This document shows positions 6,495 to 11,101 of a stretch of 11,101 nt of DNA, piece by piece; positions within the stretch are counted from its first letter, which is position 1; each line of letters opens with the position of its first letter. The notes below the pieces were generated by a model. That model searched no databases. It saw only the letters and a program-made list of their open reading frames with translations, and was not told the origin of the DNA. Source of the DNA: Paenibacillus sp. UBA6285 (GTDB taxonomy: Bacteria; Bacillota; Bacilli; Paenibacillales; Paenibacillaceae); assembly GCA_002438345.1 (NCBI GenBank), contig DJUJ01000132.1, positions 29,579 through 40,679 of the forward strand, written 5' to 3'. The translations under genes were made by a program, and so were the position numbers.

Positions 6495-6680
6495 GTGGAC
6501 GTCAAACGGGCACAGGATATTTATGCTTCTAAAGAGACAGTGAGTGTACATTTGGATGGAGAACCCGTATGGATTGAGCGTGTGGATGCAGAGAACGGAA
6601 TGGCTACGGTGCAAGTAGGCTCTCGACCAACCAATACGCATACGGTAGGCGTCGAACGGTTAGAGGAGCAAGATCATTAA
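6495..6680 (+). CDS. sspH: H-type small acid-soluble spore protein
   Basis: The 61-residue product begins MDVKRAQDIYASKETVSVHL and matches the SspH family of small acid-soluble spore proteins in length and pattern: a basic MxVKRAxxI opening, then a DGEPVWIERVD strand, a NGMATV segment and an acidic end. SspH is a minor spore-core protein made in the forespore in Bacillus. The start is GTG at 6495, 7 bases after GGAGGAG (6481-6487). It is the second gene of a two-gene unit with the small acidic protein and is followed by a strong terminator. The unit is divergent from the ku cluster, so both share one 139-base control region. No clear sigma-G promoter was found on this strand. Confidence 0.87.
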   Translation: MDVKRAQDIYASKETVSVHLDGEPVWIERVDAENGMATVQVGSRPTNTHTVGVERLEEQDH

Positions 6681-6726
6681 CGAGGGCTTAGTCGAAGAGT
6701 TGAGATAAGCTAAATCACAGTTTTAT

Positions 6727-6771
6727 AAAAGAGATCTCTGTATGCTTAATTTTGCGTAGAGGTCTCTTTTT
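6727..6771 (+). terminator. Rho-independent terminator after sspH
   Basis: AAAAGAGATCTCT (6727-6739) pairs with AGAGGTCTCTTTT (6758-6770), 13 pairs with one wobble, around an 18-base loop that can pair a little further. The right arm runs into a TTTTT tail ending at 6771. It separates the sspH unit from the tsa operon. The A-run before the stem also allows function on the minus strand. Confidence 0.85.
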
Positions 6772-6815
6772 CTATTGTGGGCATAGTGGCATGGAAGATT
6801 GAATAGGGACAGTTG

Positions 6816-6844
6816 TTGCGGTGGATGGACCATACCGATATAAT
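6816..6844 (+). promoter_or_regulatory. Probable sigma-A promoter of the tsaE-tsaB-rimI-tsaD operon
   Basis: TTGCGG (6816-6821) and a perfect TATAAT (6839-6844) are 17 bases apart. The -10 is ideal and the -35 keeps the TTG. It lies between the sspH terminator and tsaE and predicts a leader of about 40 nt. Confidence 0.6.
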
Positions 6845-6893
6845 TAAAAGTAATGGTTTTCGGCAGGTATATTTTAAAAGGTGGTAGTTGTTG

Positions 6894-7376
6894 TTGGACA
6901 AAACAGACGAAACGGTGTTCACTTACCGTTCTTATAGCCTGCAGGATACGGAGCTACTCGCAGGCACCATAGCCGCTGCTTCTACGGCAGGGATGGTTAT
7001 CGGTTTGGATGGCGATCTGGGCGCAGGAAAAACGGCATTCTCGCAAAGGTACGCTCGTCATCTTGGAGTAAAAGGGATCGTAAATAGTCCTACTTTTACA
7101 ATTATTAAAGAGTACGAGGGCCGTCTACCGCTATATCACATGGATGTATATCGGATATCGCTTCAGGAAGCGGACGAGCTTGGATTGGATGAGTATTTCT
7201 ACGGGCAGGGTGTTTGCTTGGTGGAATGGAGCAGCATTATTACGGATTTAATGCCGCCGCGGCATATGCACATATACATGGAAACAGTCGGGCTGGATGA
7301 AAGAATCATTACGGTGACCGGAATCGGAGAGCCTTATGGTGAGCTTTGCCGGGGGCTGATCCAGAAGTGGGGTTAA
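6894..7376 (+). CDS. tsaE: tRNA t6A37 threonylcarbamoyl transfer ATPase TsaE
   Basis: TsaE (YdiB in B. subtilis) is the ATPase that works with TsaB and TsaD to put threonylcarbamoyl on A37 of tRNAs reading ANN codons. The product of about 160 residues has the P-loop DGDLGAGKTAF near residues 39-49, SPTFTIIKEY near 66-75, the Walker B-like HMDVYRI and the VEWSS motif, all typical. Its length is normal for the family. The start is uncertain because three TTG codons lie in a row at 6888, 6891 and 6894; I prefer 6894, which is 9 bases after AAAGGTGG, and the difference is only two residues. It is the first gene of the tsa operon, and tsaB begins 5 bases after its stop. Confidence 0.93.
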   Translation: MDKTDETVFTYRSYSLQDTELLAGTIAAASTAGMVIGLDGDLGAGKTAFSQRYARHLGVKGIVNSPTFTIIKEYEGRLPLYHMDVYRISLQEADELGLDEYFYGQGVCLVEWSSIITDLMPPRHMHIYMETVGLDERIITVTGIGEPYGELCRGLIQKWG

Positions 7377-7381
7377 GGAAT

Positions 7382-8215
7382 ATGACGAATCAGAATACAG
7401 AGCCGCGTAAGCGGCTTTTAGCGCTGGATACATCAACTGCAGTATTAGGCGTGGCAGTTACAGAGGATGGAGAACTATTGCATGAAATTAATGCTTCCGG
7501 AGAACGGAATCATTCGGTGCATTTGCTGCCGATCATAGAGCAAGCGCTGCAAGCTACGGGAACTACTGCTGCTATGCTGGGCGGGATTTCAGTTGGTGTG
7601 GGTCCTGGATCTTATACGGGGACACGTATCGCGGTTACCGCTGCCAAAACGCTCGCATGGGCATGGAATGTCCCGGTAGTTGGCATTTCGAGTCTACATG
7701 CAGTGGCATGGGGGGGCTATCAAACGGCTCTCAAGAATAAGGCGCCAGAAGAGTTAGGACAAGCCAATGAGAATAGTGGCTACGGGCCTGACTGGATCAT
7801 TCCACTAATGGATGCACGTCGGGGTCAGGTGTATACAGGATTATTCGCCGCTGATGGAGATAGTGCACCCTGCCGTCTTGAACCTGATGCCATCCGCTTG
7901 ATGACAGACTGGGTGGAGTATTTAGCAGAACGTTTAGAACAGGCGTCAGTCGAGGGGCGAAAGCCCGCTGTTCTATGGTTTGTTGGGGAGACCGCTGTAC
8001 ATGGCAGTGAGGAATCGCTTCGCCCACTGACGGAACTTGGTACTTCTATAGCTGTTCCTTATGAACTGGAAGGCCGCTGGTCAGGATTTCTTGGAGAAGC
8101 GCGGCTGCAGGTAGAGAATGATGATATCCATAGTTTGATCCCTAACTATACTCAGATTACAGAAGCGGAGGCTAATCTGCGGTCGAGCAGAGAAGGGGGC
8201 TTAAAGAAACGATGA
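7382..8215 (+). CDS. tsaB: tRNA t6A37 threonylcarbamoyladenosine biosynthesis protein TsaB
   Basis: TsaB (YdiC) is the ASKHA-fold partner that dimerises with TsaD in the t6A synthase complex. The 277-residue protein opens with the nucleotide-fold strand RLLALDTSTAVLGVAV and has the signature GVGPGSYTGTRIAVTAAKTLAW followed by VVGISSLHAVA. The C-terminal half contains IPLMDARRGQVYTGLF, also typical. Length is slightly above the usual 220-250 residues because of polar insertions near 120-135 (NKAPEELGQANENSGYG) and 180-200. The ATG at 7382 gives MTNQNTEPRKRLLALDTS; a start at 7346 would overlap tsaE by 31 bases and adds 12 unlikely residues. Its stop overlaps the rimI start as ATGA. Confidence 0.93.
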   Translation: MTNQNTEPRKRLLALDTSTAVLGVAVTEDGELLHEINASGERNHSVHLLPIIEQALQATGTTAAMLGGISVGVGPGSYTGTRIAVTAAKTLAWAWNVPVVGISSLHAVAWGGYQTALKNKAPEELGQANENSGYGPDWIIPLMDARRGQVYTGLFAADGDSAPCRLEPDAIRLMTDWVEYLAERLEQASVEGRKPAVLWFVGETAVHGSEESLRPLTELGTSIAVPYELEGRWSGFLGEARLQVENDDIHSLIPNYTQITEAEANLRSSREGGLKKR

Positions 8216-8730
8216 CGGAAGCGGAATCAATGAGAGTTCAGGAGGCTGAACTTGTTTTTCGTTTGATGAAGTTGGAGGATATCCCTGACATTCTTATCAT
8301 TGAGCGGGAAGCCTTCACGATGCCTTGGACGGAGGAAGCTTTTCGAAACGAGCTGACACATAATCATTTTGCAAAATATATGGTCATGGAGCTGGCAGGT
8401 CGTATTATCGGCTATGCCGGTATGTGGGCCATCGTGGATGAGGCGCATGTGACGAATATAGCCTTGCTCGAAGCCTATCGTGGACGTAAGTGGGGCGAGC
8501 GCCTTCTCGAAGAGCTTATGAAGACAGCGTCTTATGTAGGCATGAAATCCATTACGCTTGAGGTAAGGGTATCGAACGAGGTAGCACAGAATTTATATCG
8601 TAAAAAAGGCTTTCGTTCTGCCGGCACACGCAAAGGATATTATTCCGATAATCGTGAGGATGCGCTCATTATGTGGGCGGATTTACCAGAGTACGAGGAG
8701 CATGGCAATATGGAAGGAAGCGTGACTTGA
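8212..8730 (+). CDS. rimI: Ribosomal-protein-S18-alanine N-acetyltransferase family protein RimI (GNAT)
   Basis: The 172-residue product is a GNAT acetyltransferase of the RimI family, whose E. coli member acetylates the N-terminus of ribosomal protein S18. The RimI opening FRLMKLEDIPDILIIEREAFTMPWTEEAF starts at about residue 16. The acetyl-CoA loop is YRGRKWGERLLEEL, with the lysine-containing form also seen in Bacillus homologues, and LEVRVSNEVAQNLYRKKGFRSAGTRKGYY is the conserved C-terminal part. The start ATG overlaps the tsaB stop as ATGA (8212-8215), so translation is probably coupled; an internal ATG at 8230 is an alternative. Placement between tsaB and tsaD is the common Firmicute order. 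The true substrate in this organism is unknown. Confidence 0.9.
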   Translation: MTEAESMRVQEAELVFRLMKLEDIPDILIIEREAFTMPWTEEAFRNELTHNHFAKYMVMELAGRIIGYAGMWAIVDEAHVTNIALLEAYRGRKWGERLLEELMKTASYVGMKSITLEVRVSNEVAQNLYRKKGFRSAGTRKGYYSDNREDALIMWADLPEYEEHGNMEGSVT

Positions 8731-8731
8731 A

Positions 8732-9781
8732 ATGAAGACAGAAACGGGCGCAGCTCAGCCTGTATTAATACTTGCTATTGAGACTAGTTGTGATGAAACA
8801 TCGGTAGCCGTGGTCAAAAATGGCTCTGAAGTTTTATCCAACATCATCTCAAGTCAGATAGAGACACACCGCGCCTTCGGGGGTGTGGTACCAGAAGTAG
8901 CTTCTCGTAAGCATGTGGAAGTAATTACACTGGTGATAGAGGAAGCACTCGCTACAGCAGGGGTTACACCAGATCAGTTGTCGGCGGTGGCGGTTACGCA
9001 AGGCCCAGGTTTGGTGGGGGCTTTACTTGTCGGGGTAGTAGCTGCCAAGAGTCTTGCCCTCGCATGGGGTAAGCCGTTAATTGGTACACATCATATTGCA
9101 GGACATATTTATGCTAACCGTTTAGTGGCAGAGTTGCAGTATCCATGCATGACACTAGTGGTGTCCGGCGGACATACTGAACTGGTTCATATGGAGCGGG
9201 AGGGCGAGTTCCGGATTATTGGACGTACCCGTGATGATGCGGTAGGCGAAGCTTATGATAAAGTGGCACGGGCGCTTGGATTCCCTTATCCGGGCGGACC
9301 TCATGTGGATCGTCTAGCGCGCGAGGCGACTGAAGTCGTACCATTGCCACGAGTATGGCTGGAGCCAGATTCTTATGATTTCAGCTTCAGTGGCCTGAAG
9401 TCGGCTGTGCTGAATGTTGTGAATCAGAGCAAAATGAAAGGTCTTACGCCGGATGTGGCAGGCATCGCCCGTGGGTTCCAAGAATCTGTGGTGGAGGTGC
9501 TGGTGGAGAAGGCGGTTCGTGCTGTTAAATCCACTAACTCCAAGCAATTGTTGTTGTGCGGTGGTGTTGCAGCAAATGCTGGACTGCGCTCGGCATTGAT
9601 CTCGCGCTGTGAAGCAGAGGGTATTGAGCTAATTATTCCACCTCCGGTATATTGCACAGATAATGCAGCTATGATTGGAGCTGCTGCATATGTGAAGTGG
9701 CAGCATGACGGCGGTACGCCGCTGGATATGGTTGCAGACCCTGGATTCTCACTAGAACAATGGTCTGTATCCGCCTATTGA
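8732..9781 (+). CDS. tsaD: tRNA t6A37 threonylcarbamoyltransferase TsaD
   Basis: TsaD (Gcp/YdiE, Kae1 family) transfers the threonylcarbamoyl group from its adenylate to A37 of ANN-decoding tRNAs; it is nearly universal. The 349-residue protein opens with ILAIETSCDETSVAVV. The metal-binding histidines are H121 and H125 in THHIAGH, and the third ligand is D310 in VYCTDNAAMIG. SGGHTEL (145-151), FSFSGLKSAV (218-227) and LLLCGGVAANAGLR (273-286) are further family hallmarks. The ATG at 8732 is separated from the rimI stop by one base and has a GGAAGG-type site upstream. It is the last gene of the tsa operon. No terminator follows, and its TGA stop overlaps the -35 box of the leuA leader promoter. 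Confidence 0.96.
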   Translation: MKTETGAAQPVLILAIETSCDETSVAVVKNGSEVLSNIISSQIETHRAFGGVVPEVASRKHVEVITLVIEEALATAGVTPDQLSAVAVTQGPGLVGALLVGVVAAKSLALAWGKPLIGTHHIAGHIYANRLVAELQYPCMTLVVSGGHTELVHMEREGEFRIIGRTRDDAVGEAYDKVARALGFPYPGGPHVDRLAREATEVVPLPRVWLEPDSYDFSFSGLKSAVLNVVNQSKMKGLTPDVAGIARGFQESVVEVLVEKAVRAVKSTNSKQLLLCGGVAANAGLRSALISRCEAEGIELIIPPPVYCTDNAAMIGAAAYVKWQHDGGTPLDMVADPGFSLEQWSVSAY

Positions 9782-9807
9782 CATCTTTTGGATCGAGCGA
9801 GTATAAT
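9778..9807 (+). promoter_or_regulatory. Consensus sigma-A promoter of the T-box leader and leuA
   Basis: Perfect TTGACA (9778-9783) and perfect TATAAT (9802-9807) are 18 bases apart, one base over the ideal spacing. The -35 hexamer contains the tsaD stop codon TGA (9779-9781). Transcription should start near 9814, giving a leader of about 880 nt before leuA. Such a strong promoter fits control at the later T-box terminators instead of at initiation. Confidence 0.88.
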
Positions 9808-9813
9808 CAGTTC

Positions 9814-10139
9814 AATTATACAAGGAAACGCGATGAGCGGAAGTAGTAAGGATACTCCGGGATAAGAGAGCTGCGGGTTGGTGCGACGCAGTCGAAGGGG
9901 ACCTGAACTCGTCTGGGAGCGGAGCGGTGGAAGCAATATCCGGCAAGCATCAAGTCGGAACTTCTGTACATCGCCTACGGGTAACCTCCGTGATAGGGTG
10001 GTCGAGTACTTAGCATATTCGACCGTAGAGTGGATGTTCAAGTGGAACGGCAGTAATTAGCCGGTACAGGGCATCAACAAGAGTGGTACCGCGAAGGTTA
10101 ACAGCCTGTCGTCTCTTGAATGAGATGGCAGGCTTTTTT
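9814..10139 (+). ncRNA. T-box riboswitch 1, tRNA-Leu (CUC specifier)
   Basis: This leader RNA should sense uncharged tRNA-Leu and allow transcription to continue when leucine is short. Stem I elements are present in order: AGTAGTA (9842-9848), AGAGAGC (9865-9871), GGTTGGTG in the distal part (9876-9883), then GAA followed by CTC (9908-9910) as specifier and GGGAGCGGAG (9915-9924). A 9-pair hairpin at 10000-10024 probably is stem III. The T-box core GAGTGGTACCGCG spans 10081-10093; its bulge UGGU would pair with an ACCA tRNA end, which agrees with the A discriminator of tRNA-Leu. AAGAG (10079-10083) can pair with CTCTT (10113-10117) as antiterminator, in competition with the terminator. The exact 5' end is inferred from the promoter. 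Confidence 0.92.
10103..10139 (+). terminator. Intrinsic terminator of T-box 1
   Basis: AGCCTGTCGTCTC (10103-10115) pairs with GAGATGGCAGGCT (10122-10134), 13 pairs including two wobbles, around the loop TTGAAT and followed by six T. Its left arm overlaps the antiterminator partner, so the two folds exclude each other. It also lies in the path of any read-through from tsaD. Confidence 0.9.
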
Positions 10140-10169
10140 GTATGGATTTAGAGTGGTGAGTAACTTATA

Positions 10170-10470
10170 TGTAACACGCTAGGAACGGGAGTAGTAGAGA
10201 ACGATGGTGAACAGAGAGCTGCGAGGTGGTGCGACGCAGTCACCGGATTTCTTGAATCTCGCCCGGGAGCGGAGTGGCGGAATGAAGAGTACGCTGCCTA
10301 CGGCTGTCCCCGTTATAGGACCTTTCCGGATATCCTGACATAATCAGGATGGCCCGGGAAGAAGAGCTGGACGCAGCTTAACGGCTTGAATATTTATAGC
10401 CTATGCGTCAAAAAGAGTGGTACCGCGGAGGGGTAACCCGCCGTCTCTTTATTAGAGACGGCGGGTTTTT
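10170..10470 (+). ncRNA. T-box riboswitch 2, tRNA-Leu (CUC specifier)
   Basis: A second complete T-box follows the first by about 350 bases. It repeats the stem I elements AGTAGTA (10190-10196), AGAGAGC (10213-10219) and GGTGGTG, a GAAT-CTC specifier (CTC at 10258-10260) and GGGAGCGGAG (10265-10274). The block 10213-10241 is identical to 9865-9893 at 27 of 29 positions. A 7-pair hairpin with a 5-base loop at 10332-10350 is probably stem III. The T-box core GAGTGGTACCGCG is at 10415-10427, again with a UGGU bulge fitting tRNA-Leu. One extra base before CTC, relative to the first copy, makes ATC (Ile) a formal alternative, but CTC followed by a purine fits the usual specifier context better. 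The 5' boundary is approximate. Confidence 0.9.
10435..10470 (+). terminator. Intrinsic terminator of T-box 2
   Basis: AACCCGCCGTCTCT (10435-10448) and AGAGACGGCGGGTT (10454-10467) form a perfect 14-pair stem with a TTATT loop and a T-run to 10470. It is more stable than the first terminator, with no wobble pairs. The antiterminator pairing AAGAG with CTCTT excludes it. Confidence 0.92.
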
Positions 10471-10690
10471 GCGTTCTTGTAGAAGCAGATCGGGTTACGA
10501 GCTGATGACTATATAGGACACCAAGAGTGAACATTCTGCACATTCCAAATGATGCAGAGGATTCATTCGTATCAGCTGCCGGCAGCAGTGGGTGGGAAAT
10601 TTAGCAGGACCACAAGTCGACGTGTGGCTCTGCACTGAACCAGAAGATAGGTGTGAGAAATCTAATTAGAGGAAAACAGGAGGAATTGAG
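10471..10690 (+). other. Untranslated stretch between T-box 2 and leuA
   Basis: These 220 bases are longer than needed after a T-box terminator. They contain TCTGCA/TGCAGA (10535-10540 with 10553-10558), AGCTGAT/ATCAGCT (10500-10506 with 10571-10577) and the near-palindrome at 10604-10633. The leuA ribosome binding site AGGAGG is at 10678-10683. I see no convincing protein gene here. Confidence 0.5.
10604..10633. repeat. 30-base near-palindrome ahead of leuA
   Basis: The segment is symmetric about 10618/10619. GCAG pairs with CTGC at the ends, CCACA (10610-10614) with TGTGG (10623-10627), and the centre is GTCGAC (10616-10621). Only two positions per arm mismatch (A609/C628 and A615/G622, last three digits), plus one G-T wobble. 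It could be an RNA hairpin in the leader or a protein-binding site; no known operator consensus was recognised. Confidence 0.5.
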
Positions 10691-11101
10691 ATGATTATTC
10701 CAGCAAAGAATCGTATACAAATTTTCGATACGACACTGCGTGACGGTGAACAGGCTCCGGGTGCAAGTCTGACCCCAGAGCAAAAAATACTGCTGGCCTA
10801 TAAGCTCGCAGATCTGGGTGTTGATGTGATGGAACCTGGATTTCCAATATCGAGCCCTGGTGATTTTGCAGCAGTACAGACGATTTCGCGTAAGGTACGA
10901 AATGTGGAAATTTGCGGTTTTGCACGGGCGGTTAAAGGGGATATCGACGCGGCAGTCCGGGCAACCCAAGATGCTGACCGCCGGCGGATTCACCTGTTCA
11001 TCTCCTCTTCTGATATTCATTTGCAGCATCAATTGCGTATGAGCAGAGCTGAAGTCGTAGCCAAAGCCCGCGAGATGACTGCTTATGCGCGTCAATTTAG
11101 T
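10691..11101 (+). CDS. leuA: 2-isopropylmalate synthase LeuA (N-terminal part)
   Basis: LeuA condenses acetyl-CoA with 2-oxoisovalerate, the first committed step of leucine synthesis. The 137 residues present include the DRE-TIM metallolyase signature RIQIFDTTLRDGEQAPG (8-24), with the catalytic R18 and metal-binding D19. They also include GVDVMEPGFPISSPGDF (44-60), FARAVKGDIDAAV (78-90) and RRIHLFISSSDIHLQHQLRMS (98-118), all of which fit LeuA better than citramalate or homocitrate synthase. The ATG at 10691 follows AGGAGG by 7 bases. The C-terminal part, including the HxH metal site and the leucine-sensing regulatory domain, is beyond the window, so feedback control cannot be judged. Two leucine-type T-boxes upstream strongly support the leucine assignment. 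Confidence 0.92.
   Translation, partial: MIIPAKNRIQIFDTTLRDGEQAPGASLTPEQKILLAYKLADLGVDVMEPGFPISSPGDFAAVQTISRKVRNVEICGFARAVKGDIDAAVRATQDADRRRIHLFISSSDIHLQHQLRMSRAEVVAKAREMTAYARQFS

Noticed and set aside
9775..10060. Short reading frames on both strands inside the first T-box
   Set aside because: The bases are fully explained by conserved T-box RNA motifs; none has a ribosome binding site or a plausible protein composition.
10527..10604. Possible 25-codon leader peptide (GTG start) between T-box 2 and leuA
   Set aside because: It has only one leucine codon and no run of regulatory codons, the ribosome binding site is weak, and no attenuator terminator follows. Attenuation is already provided by the T-boxes.
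10601..11095. 164-residue reverse-strand reading frame opposite leuA
   Set aside because: It lies antisense to a clearly coding leuA frame and its own leader; the composition is irregular, there is no recognisable domain and no ribosome binding site was evident. It is a shadow frame.
1..11101. CRISPR arrays, tRNA or rRNA genes, insertion sequences, prophage genes
   Set aside because: No regularly spaced direct repeats, tRNA-like cloverleaf sequences, transposase or phage-like reading frames were seen; the window is chromosomal core and near-core genes.

Overview
The window reads as chromosome of a spore-forming, mid-GC Firmicute, most likely Paenibacillus. This rests on the protein families seen, the strong AGGAGG-type ribosome binding sites, frequent TTG/GTG starts, an H-type small acid-soluble spore protein, T-box leaders and the tsaE-tsaB-rimI-tsaD gene order. 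The genus is inferred from recognition, not from a search.

Layout. Bases 1-278 (-) hold the N-terminus of a membrane-anchored, coiled-coil protein, probably an M23-type cell-wall peptidase, running off the left edge. Divergent from it are a cardiolipin synthase gene (507-1937, +) and a YitT-family membrane protein gene (2109-3017, +). About 300 bases of hairpin-rich, repeat-like intergenic DNA follow (3018-3320). Then comes a minus-strand non-homologous end-joining cluster, read from right to left: ku (6163-5192), a LigD-type ATP-dependent DNA ligase (5179-4223) and a LigD-type polymerase/primase (4205-3321). Ligase and polymerase, fused in many bacteria, are separate proteins here. Divergent from ku is a two-gene unit of a small unknown protein and the spore protein sspH (6303-6680, +), closed by a clear terminator.

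The right half is a tight plus-strand operon, tsaE-tsaB-rimI-tsaD (6894-9781). It encodes the core of the tRNA t6A37 modification pathway plus a GNAT acetyltransferase. A near-perfect sigma-A promoter overlaps the tsaD stop codon and starts a leader of about 880 nt. That leader contains two complete T-box riboswitches in tandem, each with a CUC (leucine) specifier, a T-box motif and an intrinsic terminator. It ends at leuA (2-isopropylmalate synthase), which runs off the right edge. Transcription into leuA should therefore have to pass two successive checks on uncharged tRNA-Leu.

The most interesting points are the tandem leucine T-boxes, the read-through path from the tsa operon into them, the split ligase/polymerase NHEJ cluster beside a spore-protein gene, and the foldback repeats around the yitT-like gene. 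Nothing clearly belongs to a wholly unknown system.
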